Shown piece by piece: positions 46,745 to 55,808 of a stretch of 64,000 nucleotides of DNA (position 1 is the first letter of the stretch; the number at the start of each line of letters is the position of its first letter). The stretch is from UKL13-2 sp044229235. Its GTDB lineage: Bacteria > Pseudomonadota > Gammaproteobacteria > Burkholderiales > Usitatibacteraceae. The notes under the pieces are model-generated. The model saw nothing but the letters and a program-made list of their open reading frames with translations. It was not told the origin of the DNA and made no database searches. Where the stretch lies: contig JBGATH010000004.1 of NCBI GenBank assembly GCA_044229235.1, positions 62,001 through 126,000 of the forward strand, written 5' to 3'. Both the position numbers and the translations under genes were made by a program.

Positions 46745-49700
46745 TTGACGTTTACCCCATGTCTGGTGGCCACGTATTGAAGCCAGCTTTCCCACCAGGC
46801 GAAAGCGGCACTCTCGGCTTTGTGGTCCGTCTGGTTGACCACGACTGCAGATTCGGCACCACTGGCCAGCGTCGCAACTGTCGGTACAAACCAGGCCGGG
46901 GGCATTTCCTTGAATCCCAGTCCCAGCATCCGCCAGTCATAATATGTGCGTCCGACTGTCGCCGACTGCAATGACGATGCCGTGCCTCCCATTACCTGCG
47001 CTTGCACCAGCGCCCATGTCCCTGCTCCCAGCACCATGAGTTCCCGTTCGCTGTCGCGCAAGTCAATGAGATCGGTCATCAACTGGCCGGTACGATGGTC
47101 CCACACGCGCGCAAGTCCATCAAGCGTGGTCGTGGTGAGCCACCGTCCATCGCCGCTCATGCCCATCGACACAACGGAGCTGCTGTGCCGCAACTCGGGT
47201 CCCTGTTCAAGTGAAGCCGTATCCCACGTCGACACCATGCCGTCGATCGAATAGGCTGCAATGGTTTTGCCATTTGGCGTGAACCGCATGCTCACCAGCA
47301 ATTTTTTCAACGGCAGGAACGAGCGTTCGTTCGGTGAAATTTCCCGGGCGGCCTTGCCTCCATCCGTGGATTGCGCGCCACCGGTCTGGGAATCGCTGCC
47401 TGTGTTCTTCTTTATGCCGCGTGGGTCAAGTTCGGGGCGCCAGATCGTGAGGCCACTGCGGGTTGCGAACGCAATTTCAGCGCGCGATGGGTGGATCGCA
47501 GCCGCCACGATGCCGCCGGGTGCGACGCGCGCCACCGCATAGCCCGTGCGCAGGTCAAACACCTGCAGTTGCGCACCGGTCGCCACCGACAGCCACTTGC
47601 CATCGCTGGATGCACCGAAATCGACAATCGCTTGTGCCGAGGTGATCGTCAGGCCCGACTGGCGTCCCGTGGCGAGATCGATTACCCGAATGGAGTTGTC
47701 GGCCAGCTGCGCGATGAGAAGGGCGCCGCCCGGCGCAAATGCGGCACGCTCCACAGGCGACGGCATATGCAGCACGCGTTGTGGGGTGCTGCCGTCAATC
47801 GCGACCACCGCCAGCCATGTCGCGCGACCCGAAATCGCGAGTTGCTTGCCATCTTCGCTGAAAGACATCGCTTCGACCGCGCCAGGCGCGTCATACACCG
47901 CCTTCGCGTTCTTCAAGGGACTGGTGCTGACTGGCTCTGCGGCGAGCGCTGCAACCATGACGCGATTGCTTACCGCTCCCGCGCCGGCCGTGACGGACGC
48001 CGCGGCGCCCGCATCAAGATAGGCGATGCGGTCTCCTGAAGCGGTGACGGCAGGTGCGCGGATCGAAGGTTGCGCCGATGCGCCGGCGACCGCATCGGCT
48101 CGCCACAGCCGCAGGCGCCGGTCATCGCCGAGCGTGAGAAGGTAAGCGCCATTCAGGACCGGCCGGGCGAACAGCACCGGGCCCGGGTGCAGCATCGGCT
48201 CCACCAGCATGCGGCCGCTCTGCCAATCCCAAAGGCGCGCGGAACCATCGAACGAAGCCGTGACCACCTGCGTGCCGGCAGCATTTCGAAAATGCGCCTC
48301 GACCACCGCGCCCTCGTGCAGTAGTGTGGCGCCGACCTGCGCCAGCCGGGGCAGCGAATAGACCTTGGCGGTGCGATCCTGGGAAGCCATCACGGCCATT
48401 GCGCCTCCCGGTGCGAAAGCGATGTGATTGACTGACAGCGGCTGGGCCAGCGAACCCAGCGGGCGTCCGTCGGTGATGGCGACGATCTCGATCAGCGTGC
48501 CGGGCGCGGCGCGTGCAGACAGCGCGATCCACGGCTGCCCCGGCACAAATGCCTGCACATCCCGCCCGCAGTCCCGGCTCCACCGTGCGCGTGCCGCAGC
48601 GGTTTCCCAAAGCTGGCAGGTGCCATTTTCGAACGACACCAGGGCGAACCTGCCGGCACCGTCAAAGGTTGCAGCGACCGCATTGGCAAATGGCGCGCCG
48701 CTGTCGTCCGCCTTCGCGATGCCGGCGGCTCGGAAGAATGTTTTCTGGTCACTTTTTTCCGGCCGTTTCCGTACGTAAAGCGCGGCGCCCTTTTCGCCCA
48801 CGATGATGGCCGCTGCACCGTAGGCGGCGGGCATGACGCGGATGATGTCACCGAGTGCCTCTGTGTCGACTATGGTTTCGCGCGATGCACCATCGGCCGT
48901 CTCGCGCACCAGGCCGGATCCGGCCATTTGCCACACGGCGCCGGAGCCGGGCTCAACGGCGCGCAAGCGCGTCGTGATATCGGCTGCGGCATTTTTGCCG
49001 GCGGGCGCCGTGCAGCGCGCGCGGAATCGCGCGTGGGCATCGGCGCCAGCCTGGCCCACGCCGAGCTCGACTTCGGCAGCGGCGATGCGGGCGCCGCCGG
49101 CGGGTGAGGCGGCGGCTGTCGCCTCAAAATTGAAGGAGGCGAGGCCGGGTGCGTCGCCCTTGCCAGGCTGCGCGGCGCACAACTCTCGCAGCGACGGGTG
49201 CGGCTTGCCGGCAATGACCTGCGCAAATCGCCAGCTGCTGTTGTTGGACAGGAAGGCAAACCCGTCGCCATCGAGCGCCACCACGGCGCCAGTGCTGTCC
49301 CCGGATTGGCCGAACTCCTTTTCCCACACCTTGCGCGCGAAACTGCGCTGCGTGGCCAGGCTGGCGAGGCGGGCGATGGCCCCTTCATTTCGGGGGTTGA
49401 GCGCGATGGCCTGTGCCAGGTAGCGTACCGGTTCTGCCGGGACATTGTTTTCCAGGCTGGCATTGGCGCGAGACAGGAACAGTGTCGATTGCGCCTCGAT
49501 CACGCGGGACTTCTCGCGCTCCGCCTGGCGGAACAGGTTGAAAAACACCACCACCAGTATCGTCGCCACGCTCATCAGCGCGCCGCCAACCGCCAGCAGC
49601 ATGCGGTTGCGGCGGGTGCGCGCGCTCTCGCGCTGGCGGTCCCGCTCGCTGGCCTCGAGGGCTTGGCGCCGGTCGCGACGCTCGCGTACCACCGGTGCCA

Positions 49701-50877
49701 GCACGTCGTGCGTGAGCTCGACGCGCAGCACGCCGAACCGCTCCTCCTGTCGCAGTACGCGCCGGTCTACCAGTGCTTGCAGTGCCTCACGCGGGATGCC
49801 GTGGCGCTGGACGGCATCATCGAGGGCGCAGCTGTCGCGATAGCCCGATTCGGTAAGCAGTTCGCGCTCGATGAAGGATTGCACCTTCGGATCGAGGTCG
49901 GCGACGCCGCGCTGGTAAAACTCGGCGATGATCTGGTCCTGCGCGCCGGCCAGCAGGTCGGCCGAAATGCGTGCCTCGCTGCGGGCCAGGCGCCGACTGT
50001 TGAGTTCAAAGCAGACCACCGACAGCAGTGCCGGCTCGATCTCGACGAAGCGTTGCGCGGCGCGCCCGGTCGCGGCCGAGACAAACTGCACGATGCGATG
50101 GGCGACTTCACGATCGACCAGCTTGCCGCCGGTTCTTTCCACCGCCGCCATGGCCTGCGCCTCGCCCATTTTGGTGATACGCAGGCGGCTTTGCGTGGAC
50201 AGGTTGTGGGCCGTGAAACGCTGTTCCAGGTCAGGCAGGAAATCCTCGCGAAAACCCACCACGCAGCGAAAGCGCAGGGCGTTGAAGTCGATCGCCGCGA
50301 CCTTGTCGGGATCGAGCTCGAGCTGCCGGGTGATTTCGGCCGGAATGCGGTTCTCGACGAGGTCGGCCAGTTCCTCCATGAAGGCATCGAGGCGCGGTGC
50401 CAGCTCCCGCTCCTCGCCGGCCTGGACGATTTCCTCGAACTGGTCGAACACCAATACCGGCGTGACCATGCGATTGCCTGCGTCCCAGAGTTCCAGGTCG
50501 GCGGCGTGAAAGTACGCCCACAGCGATTCGTCATCACGCGGCAGCCGGCCATCGATGCCGGCGGCGGACATGGCCGACCGCAGGATGTTCCAGGTCTGTT
50601 CGCGCAGCCCCAGCGAGCGGTTGCGAAAGTCCAGGCGAATATACACAGGGAGCAGCGCTTCCTCGCGCAGCTTCGGGAACAGGCCGGCGCGCAGCAGCGA
50701 CGATTTACCCAGGCCGCTCTGGCCATACAGCAGCGTCAGCGCGTCGCGTCGCACCAGCCGCAGCAGGTCGACGGTCTCCCGCTCGCGGCCGTTGAAGTAC
50801 GCATGGGCATCTTCACCATAGGGGAACAGCCCCGGCCAGGGATGCTCCGCGTCCAGGACCGGCAGGCCTTCGCTCAC
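46741..50877 (-). CDS. STAND-type NTPase with membrane helix and WD40-like repeats
   Basis: 1378 residues. N-terminus HPWPGLFPYGEDAHAYFNGRE with Walker A GQSGLGKS (52-59) and Walker B PVLVFDQFEE (140-149), winged helix ending VELTHDVLAP (386-394), one membrane helix (about 426-448), then a long beta-rich region. WD40-like units are seen, for example VNHIAFAPGGAMAVMASQDRTAKVYSLPRL, VTASFDGSARLWDWQSGRML, and VVSMGMSGDGRWLTTTTLDGLARVWDHRTGQLM. The ATPase half is related to that at 24571. The start overlaps the SIR2/TIR gene and the stop overlaps a pilin gene. It likely serves as a signal-sensing switch with a propeller-type sensor. Confidence 0.87.
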   Translation of the reverse strand: MSEGLPVLDAEHPWPGLFPYGEDAHAYFNGRERETVDLLRLVRRDALTLLYGQSGLGKSSLLRAGLFPKLREEALLPVYIRLDFRNRSLGLREQTWNILRSAMSAAGIDGRLPRDDESLWAYFHAADLELWDAGNRMVTPVLVFDQFEEIVQAGEERELAPRLDAFMEELADLVENRIPAEITRQLELDPDKVAAIDFNALRFRCVVGFREDFLPDLEQRFTAHNLSTQSRLRITKMGEAQAMAAVERTGGKLVDREVAHRIVQFVSAATGRAAQRFVEIEPALLSVVCFELNSRRLARSEARISADLLAGAQDQIIAEFYQRGVADLDPKVQSFIERELLTESGYRDSCALDDAVQRHGIPREALQALVDRRVLRQEERFGVLRVELTHDVLAPVVRERRDRRQALEASERDRQRESARTRRNRMLLAVGGALMSVATILVVVFFNLFRQAEREKSRVIEAQSTLFLSRANASLENNVPAEPVRYLAQAIALNPRNEGAIARLASLATQRSFARKVWEKEFGQSGDSTGAVVALDGDGFAFLSNNSSWRFAQVIAGKPHPSLRELCAAQPGKGDAPGLASFNFEATAAASPAGGARIAAAEVELGVGQAGADAHARFRARCTAPAGKNAAADITTRLRAVEPGSGAVWQMAGSGLVRETADGASRETIVDTEALGDIIRVMPAAYGAAAIIVGEKGAALYVRKRPEKSDQKTFFRAAGIAKADDSGAPFANAVAATFDGAGRFALVSFENGTCQLWETAAARARWSRDCGRDVQAFVPGQPWIALSARAAPGTLIEIVAITDGRPLGSLAQPLSVNHIAFAPGGAMAVMASQDRTAKVYSLPRLAQVGATLLHEGAVVEAHFRNAAGTQVVTASFDGSARLWDWQSGRMLVEPMLHPGPVLFARPVLNGAYLLTLGDDRRLRLWRADAVAGASAQPSIRAPAVTASGDRIAYLDAGAAASVTAGAGAVSNRVMVAALAAEPVSTSPLKNAKAVYDAPGAVEAMSFSEDGKQLAISGRATWLAVVAIDGSTPQRVLHMPSPVERAAFAPGGALLIAQLADNSIRVIDLATGRQSGLTITSAQAIVDFGASSDGKWLSVATGAQLQVFDLRTGYAVARVAPGGIVAAAIHPSRAEIAFATRSGLTIWRPELDPRGIKKNTGSDSQTGGAQSTDGGKAAREISPNERSFLPLKKLLVSMRFTPNGKTIAAYSIDGMVSTWDTASLEQGPELRHSSSVVSMGMSGDGRWLTTTTLDGLARVWDHRTGQLMTDLIDLRDSERELMVLGAGTWALVQAQVMGGTASSLQSATVGRTYYDWRMLGLGFKEMPPAWFVPTVATLASGAESAVVVNQTDHKAESAAFAWWESWLQYVATRHGVNVK

Positions 50878-52298
50878 GCCGCCTGCCCGTTGCGCCGACG
50901 GAATTCGCTGACGATGGCCGCTACCCGCTTTTCAAATTCGCCGCCGGGTTCACCGTTCACCACCCGCGTCCATTGGGCGTCCAGGAAGCATTCCGGCACC
51001 GCGGCGCCGTATTCCGGCGTCTCATCCACCACCACCGGCAGCACAAAGGCGATCTGTTCGGCGATACCCTGCGCGCGCTCGGCCGCCAGCTTCCATTCGC
51101 GGCGGAAATATCCCTCAAGCCGCCGCTCGGTATTTTGCGAAATGATGGGTATGAACACGGCGCAGGTCTTGATGAACCGGCGAATCTTCTGGTCGTACAG
51201 GTCGCCCGCCTCGAGCCGGTCCTTGTCCAGCCAGGCGTCCACGCCGGCGCGATCGAACGCCGCCTTCAGCGCCAGCACGTGCGGCAAATCCTCGCGGGCG
51301 TAGCTGAGAAAGACGCTGCCGGGACGCATCGCTTCGCGCGTCTCGGCCGGTGGTGTGCCGCCCGCGACTACGGTCGGCGTCGGCGCGCGCGCAGCGGGGG
51401 TGACGAGGTGGCGCCCGGAGGCCACCCAGCGCTGCTGCAACTCGTCGACGAAGGCGCGCGGTTCGAGGCCGATGACGCGCGTGCCATAGCTGAAATTGCT
51501 GACGAAGCTGACCAGGCTGGCATCCCCTGCGGCCGTGGGGTCGATGAGTATTTCGCGCTCGCTGCGCGCCAGCGACAACTGCCGGTTCTTGACCACGCGC
51601 AGGAAGAAGCGCGCCAGCCAGTCGGGAAGTGCCGCGCCGATGACCAGCAGGTGGCTGCCGCGCAATTCGTCGAACAGCAGGTTGGGTCGGCGCACCTCGG
51701 ACTGCAGCGAGGTGACGAATTCGAGCACATCCTCGTCGGTGACCGCGTATTCGGGTGCCGCGGAGAGTTTGCCCAGCAGGTGGTAAACGATCGGAATATC
51801 CGTCCGCTGCCATTCGCGGGGCAGGTCGTCGGCGCGCGCCGGTGAAAAGGCCAGTTCGAGGGTACGCGATTCGCCGCCGAAGCGCGTCTGGTTCAGCGCG
51901 TCGACCATCAGCGAATCAAACATCAGCGTGATGAACAGCTCGAAACCGGAGATCGATGCCAGCTTCTGCAGCGCGTCGGAAGGCGCCGGGTTGACCTCGC
52001 GCAGCAGCAGCCGCAGCTTCGGATACATTTCCTCGCGACGCCCGCCACGCGCGACGAAGGCGCTGGCGACGTCGTTCAGGGTGGCCTTGTCCGGCAGCGT
52101 CGACAGATCGACTCGAAGTTTTTCGGCCAGCCGCCGCGCCAGCAGCAGATACAGGCTGGTGTCGCCGTCGCTGCGCGATACCGTTACCAGGTCGGGGCCG
52201 ATGACCGGCACCACGCGGTGTTCCTCGATGTCGGCGAGCAATTCCTCCCAGAATTCCTCGTAGTCGACGCTGTCCAGCATGGCGCTCTGATCGGGCAT
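50874..52298 (-). CDS. SIR2-like / TIR two-domain protein (copy 2)
   Basis: 474 residues. SIR2-like part 15-290: VVPVIGPDLV, FITLMFDSLMVDAL, VYHLLGKLSAAPEYAVTDEDVLEF, HLLVIGAALPDWLARFFL. TIR part 328-455: SVFLSYAREDLPHVLALKAAF, WLDKDRLEAGDLYDQKIRR, EGYFRREWKLAAERAQ with probable catalytic Glu 401. Where active SIR2 enzymes have TTN-Y-D this protein has LMFD, so the catalytic Asn appears lost (Met 126); His 173 is kept. It is the same architecture as the protein at 23180, with which it shares the order SIR2/TIR then STAND. An internal Met 7 is an alternative start. Confidence 0.85.
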   Translation of the reverse strand: MPDQSAMLDSVDYEEFWEELLADIEEHRVVPVIGPDLVTVSRSDGDTSLYLLLARRLAEKLRVDLSTLPDKATLNDVASAFVARGGRREEMYPKLRLLLREVNPAPSDALQKLASISGFELFITLMFDSLMVDALNQTRFGGESRTLELAFSPARADDLPREWQRTDIPIVYHLLGKLSAAPEYAVTDEDVLEFVTSLQSEVRRPNLLFDELRGSHLLVIGAALPDWLARFFLRVVKNRQLSLARSEREILIDPTAAGDASLVSFVSNFSYGTRVIGLEPRAFVDELQQRWVASGRHLVTPAARAPTPTVVAGGTPPAETREAMRPGSVFLSYAREDLPHVLALKAAFDRAGVDAWLDKDRLEAGDLYDQKIRRFIKTCAVFIPIISQNTERRLEGYFRREWKLAAERAQGIAEQIAFVLPVVVDETPEYGAAVPECFLDAQWTRVVNGEPGGEFEKRVAAIVSEFRRRNGQAA

Positions 52299-52327
52299 CG
52301 TGGCGGGCTGCCTGTCGTAGGTGGCTG

Positions 52328-54136
52328 CTAAGATCGGCGGCGGGTAAGCCGGTAGGTTCGAAAGCGCCCGTAGTCCTTGGCCATCGGCACCGTGCCAACA
52401 TACTCGCAGTGGAACTGAGCCTGATTATCATCGAAAGCCAATAGTGCGGCAAAGGCCTCGCTGACATAGACCTCGCGCGGCGGCGTCACCGGTTCGATGC
52501 GCGCCGCGCGGCTGATATGCATGCCGGCAAAGCCGGGGCGCTTGGTCACCGGGTCGGTGATTTCGTAGACCGGTCCGGCGTGCAGGGCGATACGGATATC
52601 GGTCTGCGCCGGCAGTCCGAGCGTCGCCCAAGGTGTGCTGGCAATCAAGTGGGCGATATCGAGCGCGGTCGAGGCGGCGTGCAAGGCGTCGTCAAACACC
52701 ATGAACAGGCCGTCGCCCCAGGTGTTGGCGGTGCGCAGGGCATTTGCAGGCAGGCGATCCAGCAGGGTGCCGACGCGGCCCCAGAATTCCTGCACGAAGG
52801 CTTTCACCTGCAGTTCACTGAGGCGGCTGAAGCCGACGGCGTCGGCGAACACGATCGACACCACCCGCTGGCCGTTGGCGCAGCGCAGGTCCACGCCTTG
52901 CAGCTCGGCGCGGGCGCGGCTTTCGGACATCATTCCCCCTGGCTCATGCCCGCAGGGCAGCAACAGAGTTTGCAGGCCGCGCTGCGCCCATTCCTCGATC
53001 ACGGTGCTGGTGCCGCCGACACCACCGAGTTCACCGTCCCAATAGGCCAGGCCCAGCGCGCGTCCCCCCACCGCCTCGGCGCGCAACATGGCGCTGCCGG
53101 CCATGACCGCACCGTGAAACTGATAGGCGAGGTTTTCGCCCGGGTGCGGCGCGAGCACGCTGACTTCGGTGGCCTTGGCCATGACCTGGTCGAAGCGCTG
53201 CCCCCAGTCCGCGCCGCCGATATCGGTGACGCTGATCTTGCGAAACACCTCGGCCGGGTGGGGCAGCACGATATAGGTTTCCTTGCCCGCGGCCTGCATG
53301 GCCTCGACAAACATGATGTCGGCCCCGCAAGCGGCAGCCGAGATGCCGATTTCGATATGGTGCTCGCCAATCGCGTGGGCGATGGCTTGCGCGACCTTGT
53401 CCTCGTCCTGCGCTGGGAAGCGCGGCGAGATGCGCTTGGCATGATCGACGGTGTGGCCGGAAAAAGCTGCCACCGCAATGGACGGGAAAATACCCGCCAG
53501 CGCGCTTCGCGGCGCGCCGGAGGCATCAACGATGGCGTAGGCGTGGTCGCGCGCGGAGCGGTGGTCGCCGAACGCGCGCGGTGCCATCGCCAGCGCTTCC
53601 CGGTAGCGCGCGACGGCGCCGTCGATATCGCCCAGGATCAGCGCGGCCTCGCCCGCGGTGGTGACCTCCCAGAACCCGGCCGGTCCCGGCAGGGCGGCAA
53701 TGGCTGCCTGTACCTCGCTGGCGTAGCGCTGCGCGGCCGGCTTGTCGCCGGCGATCAGGGTGAGTGTGGCCGCATTGATACCGGTCCAGGTACCCCGGGT
53801 TTCGCGGAAGGCCTGCAGGTAGGCGTCGCGCGCCGCGAGCAGGGCGTTGGCGTCGCCCTGCTGCCAGCGCGCCTTGGCTTCGCGCGCAGCCAGTCCCAGC
53901 GTTTCTTCGTCGCGATGGCCGGCGGCAAGCAGTGCCGCGATTTGCTCGTGTGCGTCGTCCAGGGCGCCGGCACGCAGCAGCGCGGCGGCCAGCAACTGGT
54001 CGCTGCCGCGTGTCCGGGCATCCGCGGCCAGGCCGTGCAGCAGGTCGACGGCGGTCAGCGCATCGCCCGAGGCAAGGGCGCGTCGCGCCGCCGCAAGCAC
54101 GGCAGCGGGAGAAACCGGGGCAGCGTTGGTGGTCAT
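52328..54136 (-). CDS. TPR - SLOG-like - class III nucleotide cyclase
   Basis: 602 residues. Residues 10-200 are helical TPR-like repeats (a TRAFs-binding/DUF4071-type region is possible). Residues 218-395 form a Rossmann/SLOG-like domain (SIAVAAFSGHTVDHAKRI, ISAAACGADIMFVEAMQAAGKETYIVLPHP). Residues 423-600 are a class III cyclase catalytic domain: VVSIVFADAVGFSRLSELQ with metal Asp 432, NTWGDGLFMVF with metal Asp 475, IRIALHAGPVYE, and GMHISRAARIEPV. The Lys that usually precedes GD in adenylate cyclases appears to be Asn 471, so the base specificity is open. It is 7 bases downstream of the SLOG/SLATT-like gene and 29 before the SIR2/TIR gene, in one operon. Confidence 0.8.
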   Translation of the reverse strand: MTTNAAPVSPAAVLAAARRALASGDALTAVDLLHGLAADARTRGSDQLLAAALLRAGALDDAHEQIAALLAAGHRDEETLGLAAREAKARWQQGDANALLAARDAYLQAFRETRGTWTGINAATLTLIAGDKPAAQRYASEVQAAIAALPGPAGFWEVTTAGEAALILGDIDGAVARYREALAMAPRAFGDHRSARDHAYAIVDASGAPRSALAGIFPSIAVAAFSGHTVDHAKRISPRFPAQDEDKVAQAIAHAIGEHHIEIGISAAACGADIMFVEAMQAAGKETYIVLPHPAEVFRKISVTDIGGADWGQRFDQVMAKATEVSVLAPHPGENLAYQFHGAVMAGSAMLRAEAVGGRALGLAYWDGELGGVGGTSTVIEEWAQRGLQTLLLPCGHEPGGMMSESRARAELQGVDLRCANGQRVVSIVFADAVGFSRLSELQVKAFVQEFWGRVGTLLDRLPANALRTANTWGDGLFMVFDDALHAASTALDIAHLIASTPWATLGLPAQTDIRIALHAGPVYEITDPVTKRPGFAGMHISRAARIEPVTPPREVYVSEAFAALLAFDDNQAQFHCEYVGTVPMAKDYGRFRTYRLTRRRS

Positions 54137-54143
54137 TGTCGGT

Positions 54144-55808
54144 TCACCGGCTCACGCGGAAAGCGTCCTTGCGGCGCTGGATCAGCCAGTCGGCGTTCTC
54201 GGCCAACGCATATTTCCCCAGTGCCAACAGGCATTCCAGCCGGTTTGACGGATCCAGCTTGAACAGGCGCTGGGCGTTGCGAAACACGGCGCCGGCCTTT
54301 TCGTAGCCGCTTGCCTGTTCCCCGAATCCCATCGCCGACACATAACCCTTGATAACCGCGGCAACCAGAAACAGGCTGGTTGAATAGGCGAACGCCGTGG
54401 CCTTGATGCCGACGGGCAGGGGATAGATGCTGGCAAAGATGGCGGTGCCGACCAGGCAGGCGCCCACGGTCAGCGCCACGTTGGACGCAAAGTCGAAGCG
54501 TTGTTGCAGCGCCTTGCACTGTTGCGCCTTGCCTTCGATCACCTGTGGATTTGGCCCGACAAAATAGCTCGTCTGGCTGTCGATCCAGAATCTTTCCGCC
54601 ACGTCCGGCAGATTGTTCTTGCTGGATGGCGCCAGCGAGGTGGCAAGCGACATGCTGCGCAAGGCCTCGCGCACCCAGCCGACCTCGGTCTTGACCAGCT
54701 GCAAGTAGTGTTCGGCGACGTTGGCCGATACCCCGGACAGCCGCCAGAACACCTGTACCCGCAAGGCTTCGGCCAGCGCGCGGTATTCCAGATAACGGTC
54801 TTCGATGCGGAACATCGGCGAGCGAAACAGTGTCAGGTACAGGCCATAGGCCAGGCCGACAGCCACGCCGTAGGTGATCATCCACGGGGTCTGCGCCAGC
54901 AACACGTTGGTTGCCTGCGCGAATGCGCCGACGATGGTGGCGACCGACGCCAGCTTGATGATGCCGCTGCGCTGTTTCTGCCGATCGAGGGCCAGCACGT
55001 CGGCGCAGGCAAAGTGATCAACCAACTCGCGGGTGGCCGGGTCGATTTGTTGCAGCGCGTCTTCGGACATCAGCCAGGAGCGGCTGATGTCAACTTTGCG
55101 CTGGTTTTTTTTCAGCAGCTTCTTTACCGAACGGTTGTAGGACCTGAATTCCTTGCAGATCTGTACGAACGCATGATCGACGGGTTTGCGCCTGCGTGTG
55201 GCGGTTTTCTCCGCAGGCACCGTGCCTGGTCCGAGCGGAATGTGCACCAGCGAGGTAGTTTCCGGCGCGGCAAGCACTTCGCCTTCGATGGGTGGAAGCC
55301 CGGTCTTGCACAGCTCGACGACATAGGCCGTGCAATCGGTTGCTGATGGCGGATGTGGTACGCCGTCCCAAAGTGCAACGACGATTTGCGAATGTCGGGC
55401 CAGAAAAATGGCGTGTTCGCGGTACTGCTTTTCGCGCGCGGCAACCGGGTCCGGATCGCGCACGGCCGGCCAGGGGATTTCGATCGTGTCGCTGCACTTT
55501 GCCTTGAGTTTGGCTAGCGCCTCACGCTTTGCCTCGGTTGCAAAATCCGCCAGGTAGTCGGCGTAAGGCATGGGCAGCGCGGCGATCACTTCCCAATTCC
55601 GCTTGAGGGCCAGTTCAACGAACAGCTGATCCGGGCCGTCGGCCAATCCGGACAGGAGTACCCGGCGCATGCCGGCCGCTTCGGTTTCAAGGCGCTTCAG
55701 CACGCTCTCAATCTGCGCGGATACCGCCGCAAGGGCCTCATCAACGACTTGGCGATGACCGGTCACGCCAACAAACAAGGAAAGTTCGGGGACAACGCCG
55801 GTGGTCAT
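54144..55808 (-). CDS. SLOG domain plus SLATT-like membrane protein
   Basis: 554 residues. Residues 9-160 match a SLOG/Rossmann sensor: LFVGVTGHRQ, VLLSGLADGPDQLFVELAL, WEVIAALPMPYADYL, FLARHSQIVVALWDGVP. The C-terminal half has four hydrophobic helices in two pairs (about 283-301, 309-327, 443-461, 468-492) with YLEYRALAEALRVQVFW between the pairs, a SLATT-type signature. SLATT proteins are predicted pore-forming effectors that act with nucleotide sensors in conflict systems (SLOG = nucleotide-derivative sensor). It is the first gene of the minus-strand operon. Confidence 0.75.
   Translation of the reverse strand: MTTGVVPELSLFVGVTGHRQVVDEALAAVSAQIESVLKRLETEAAGMRRVLLSGLADGPDQLFVELALKRNWEVIAALPMPYADYLADFATEAKREALAKLKAKCSDTIEIPWPAVRDPDPVAAREKQYREHAIFLARHSQIVVALWDGVPHPPSATDCTAYVVELCKTGLPPIEGEVLAAPETTSLVHIPLGPGTVPAEKTATRRRKPVDHAFVQICKEFRSYNRSVKKLLKKNQRKVDISRSWLMSEDALQQIDPATRELVDHFACADVLALDRQKQRSGIIKLASVATIVGAFAQATNVLLAQTPWMITYGVAVGLAYGLYLTLFRSPMFRIEDRYLEYRALAEALRVQVFWRLSGVSANVAEHYLQLVKTEVGWVREALRSMSLATSLAPSSKNNLPDVAERFWIDSQTSYFVGPNPQVIEGKAQQCKALQQRFDFASNVALTVGACLVGTAIFASIYPLPVGIKATAFAYSTSLFLVAAVIKGYVSAMGFGEQASGYEKAGAVFRNAQRLFKLDPSNRLECLLALGKYALAENADWLIQRRKDAFRVSR

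Noticed and set aside
49198..51303. Open frame of about 700 codons opposite the second STAND gene and SIR2/TIR gene
   Set aside because: A shadow of codon bias on the minus strand. The minus-strand products have full motifs (Walker A/B, TIR).
52517..54262. Open frame of about 580 codons opposite the cyclase gene
   Set aside because: No recognisable domain, Gly/Arg-rich; the cyclase motifs on the minus strand are clear.
23180..55808. Classification as Thoeris, CBASS or Pycsar
   Set aside because: No ThsA (SIR2-SLOG) gene, no CD-NTase and no cNMP-binding TIR effector are seen. Parts are related in domain content, but the architecture does not fit any of these.
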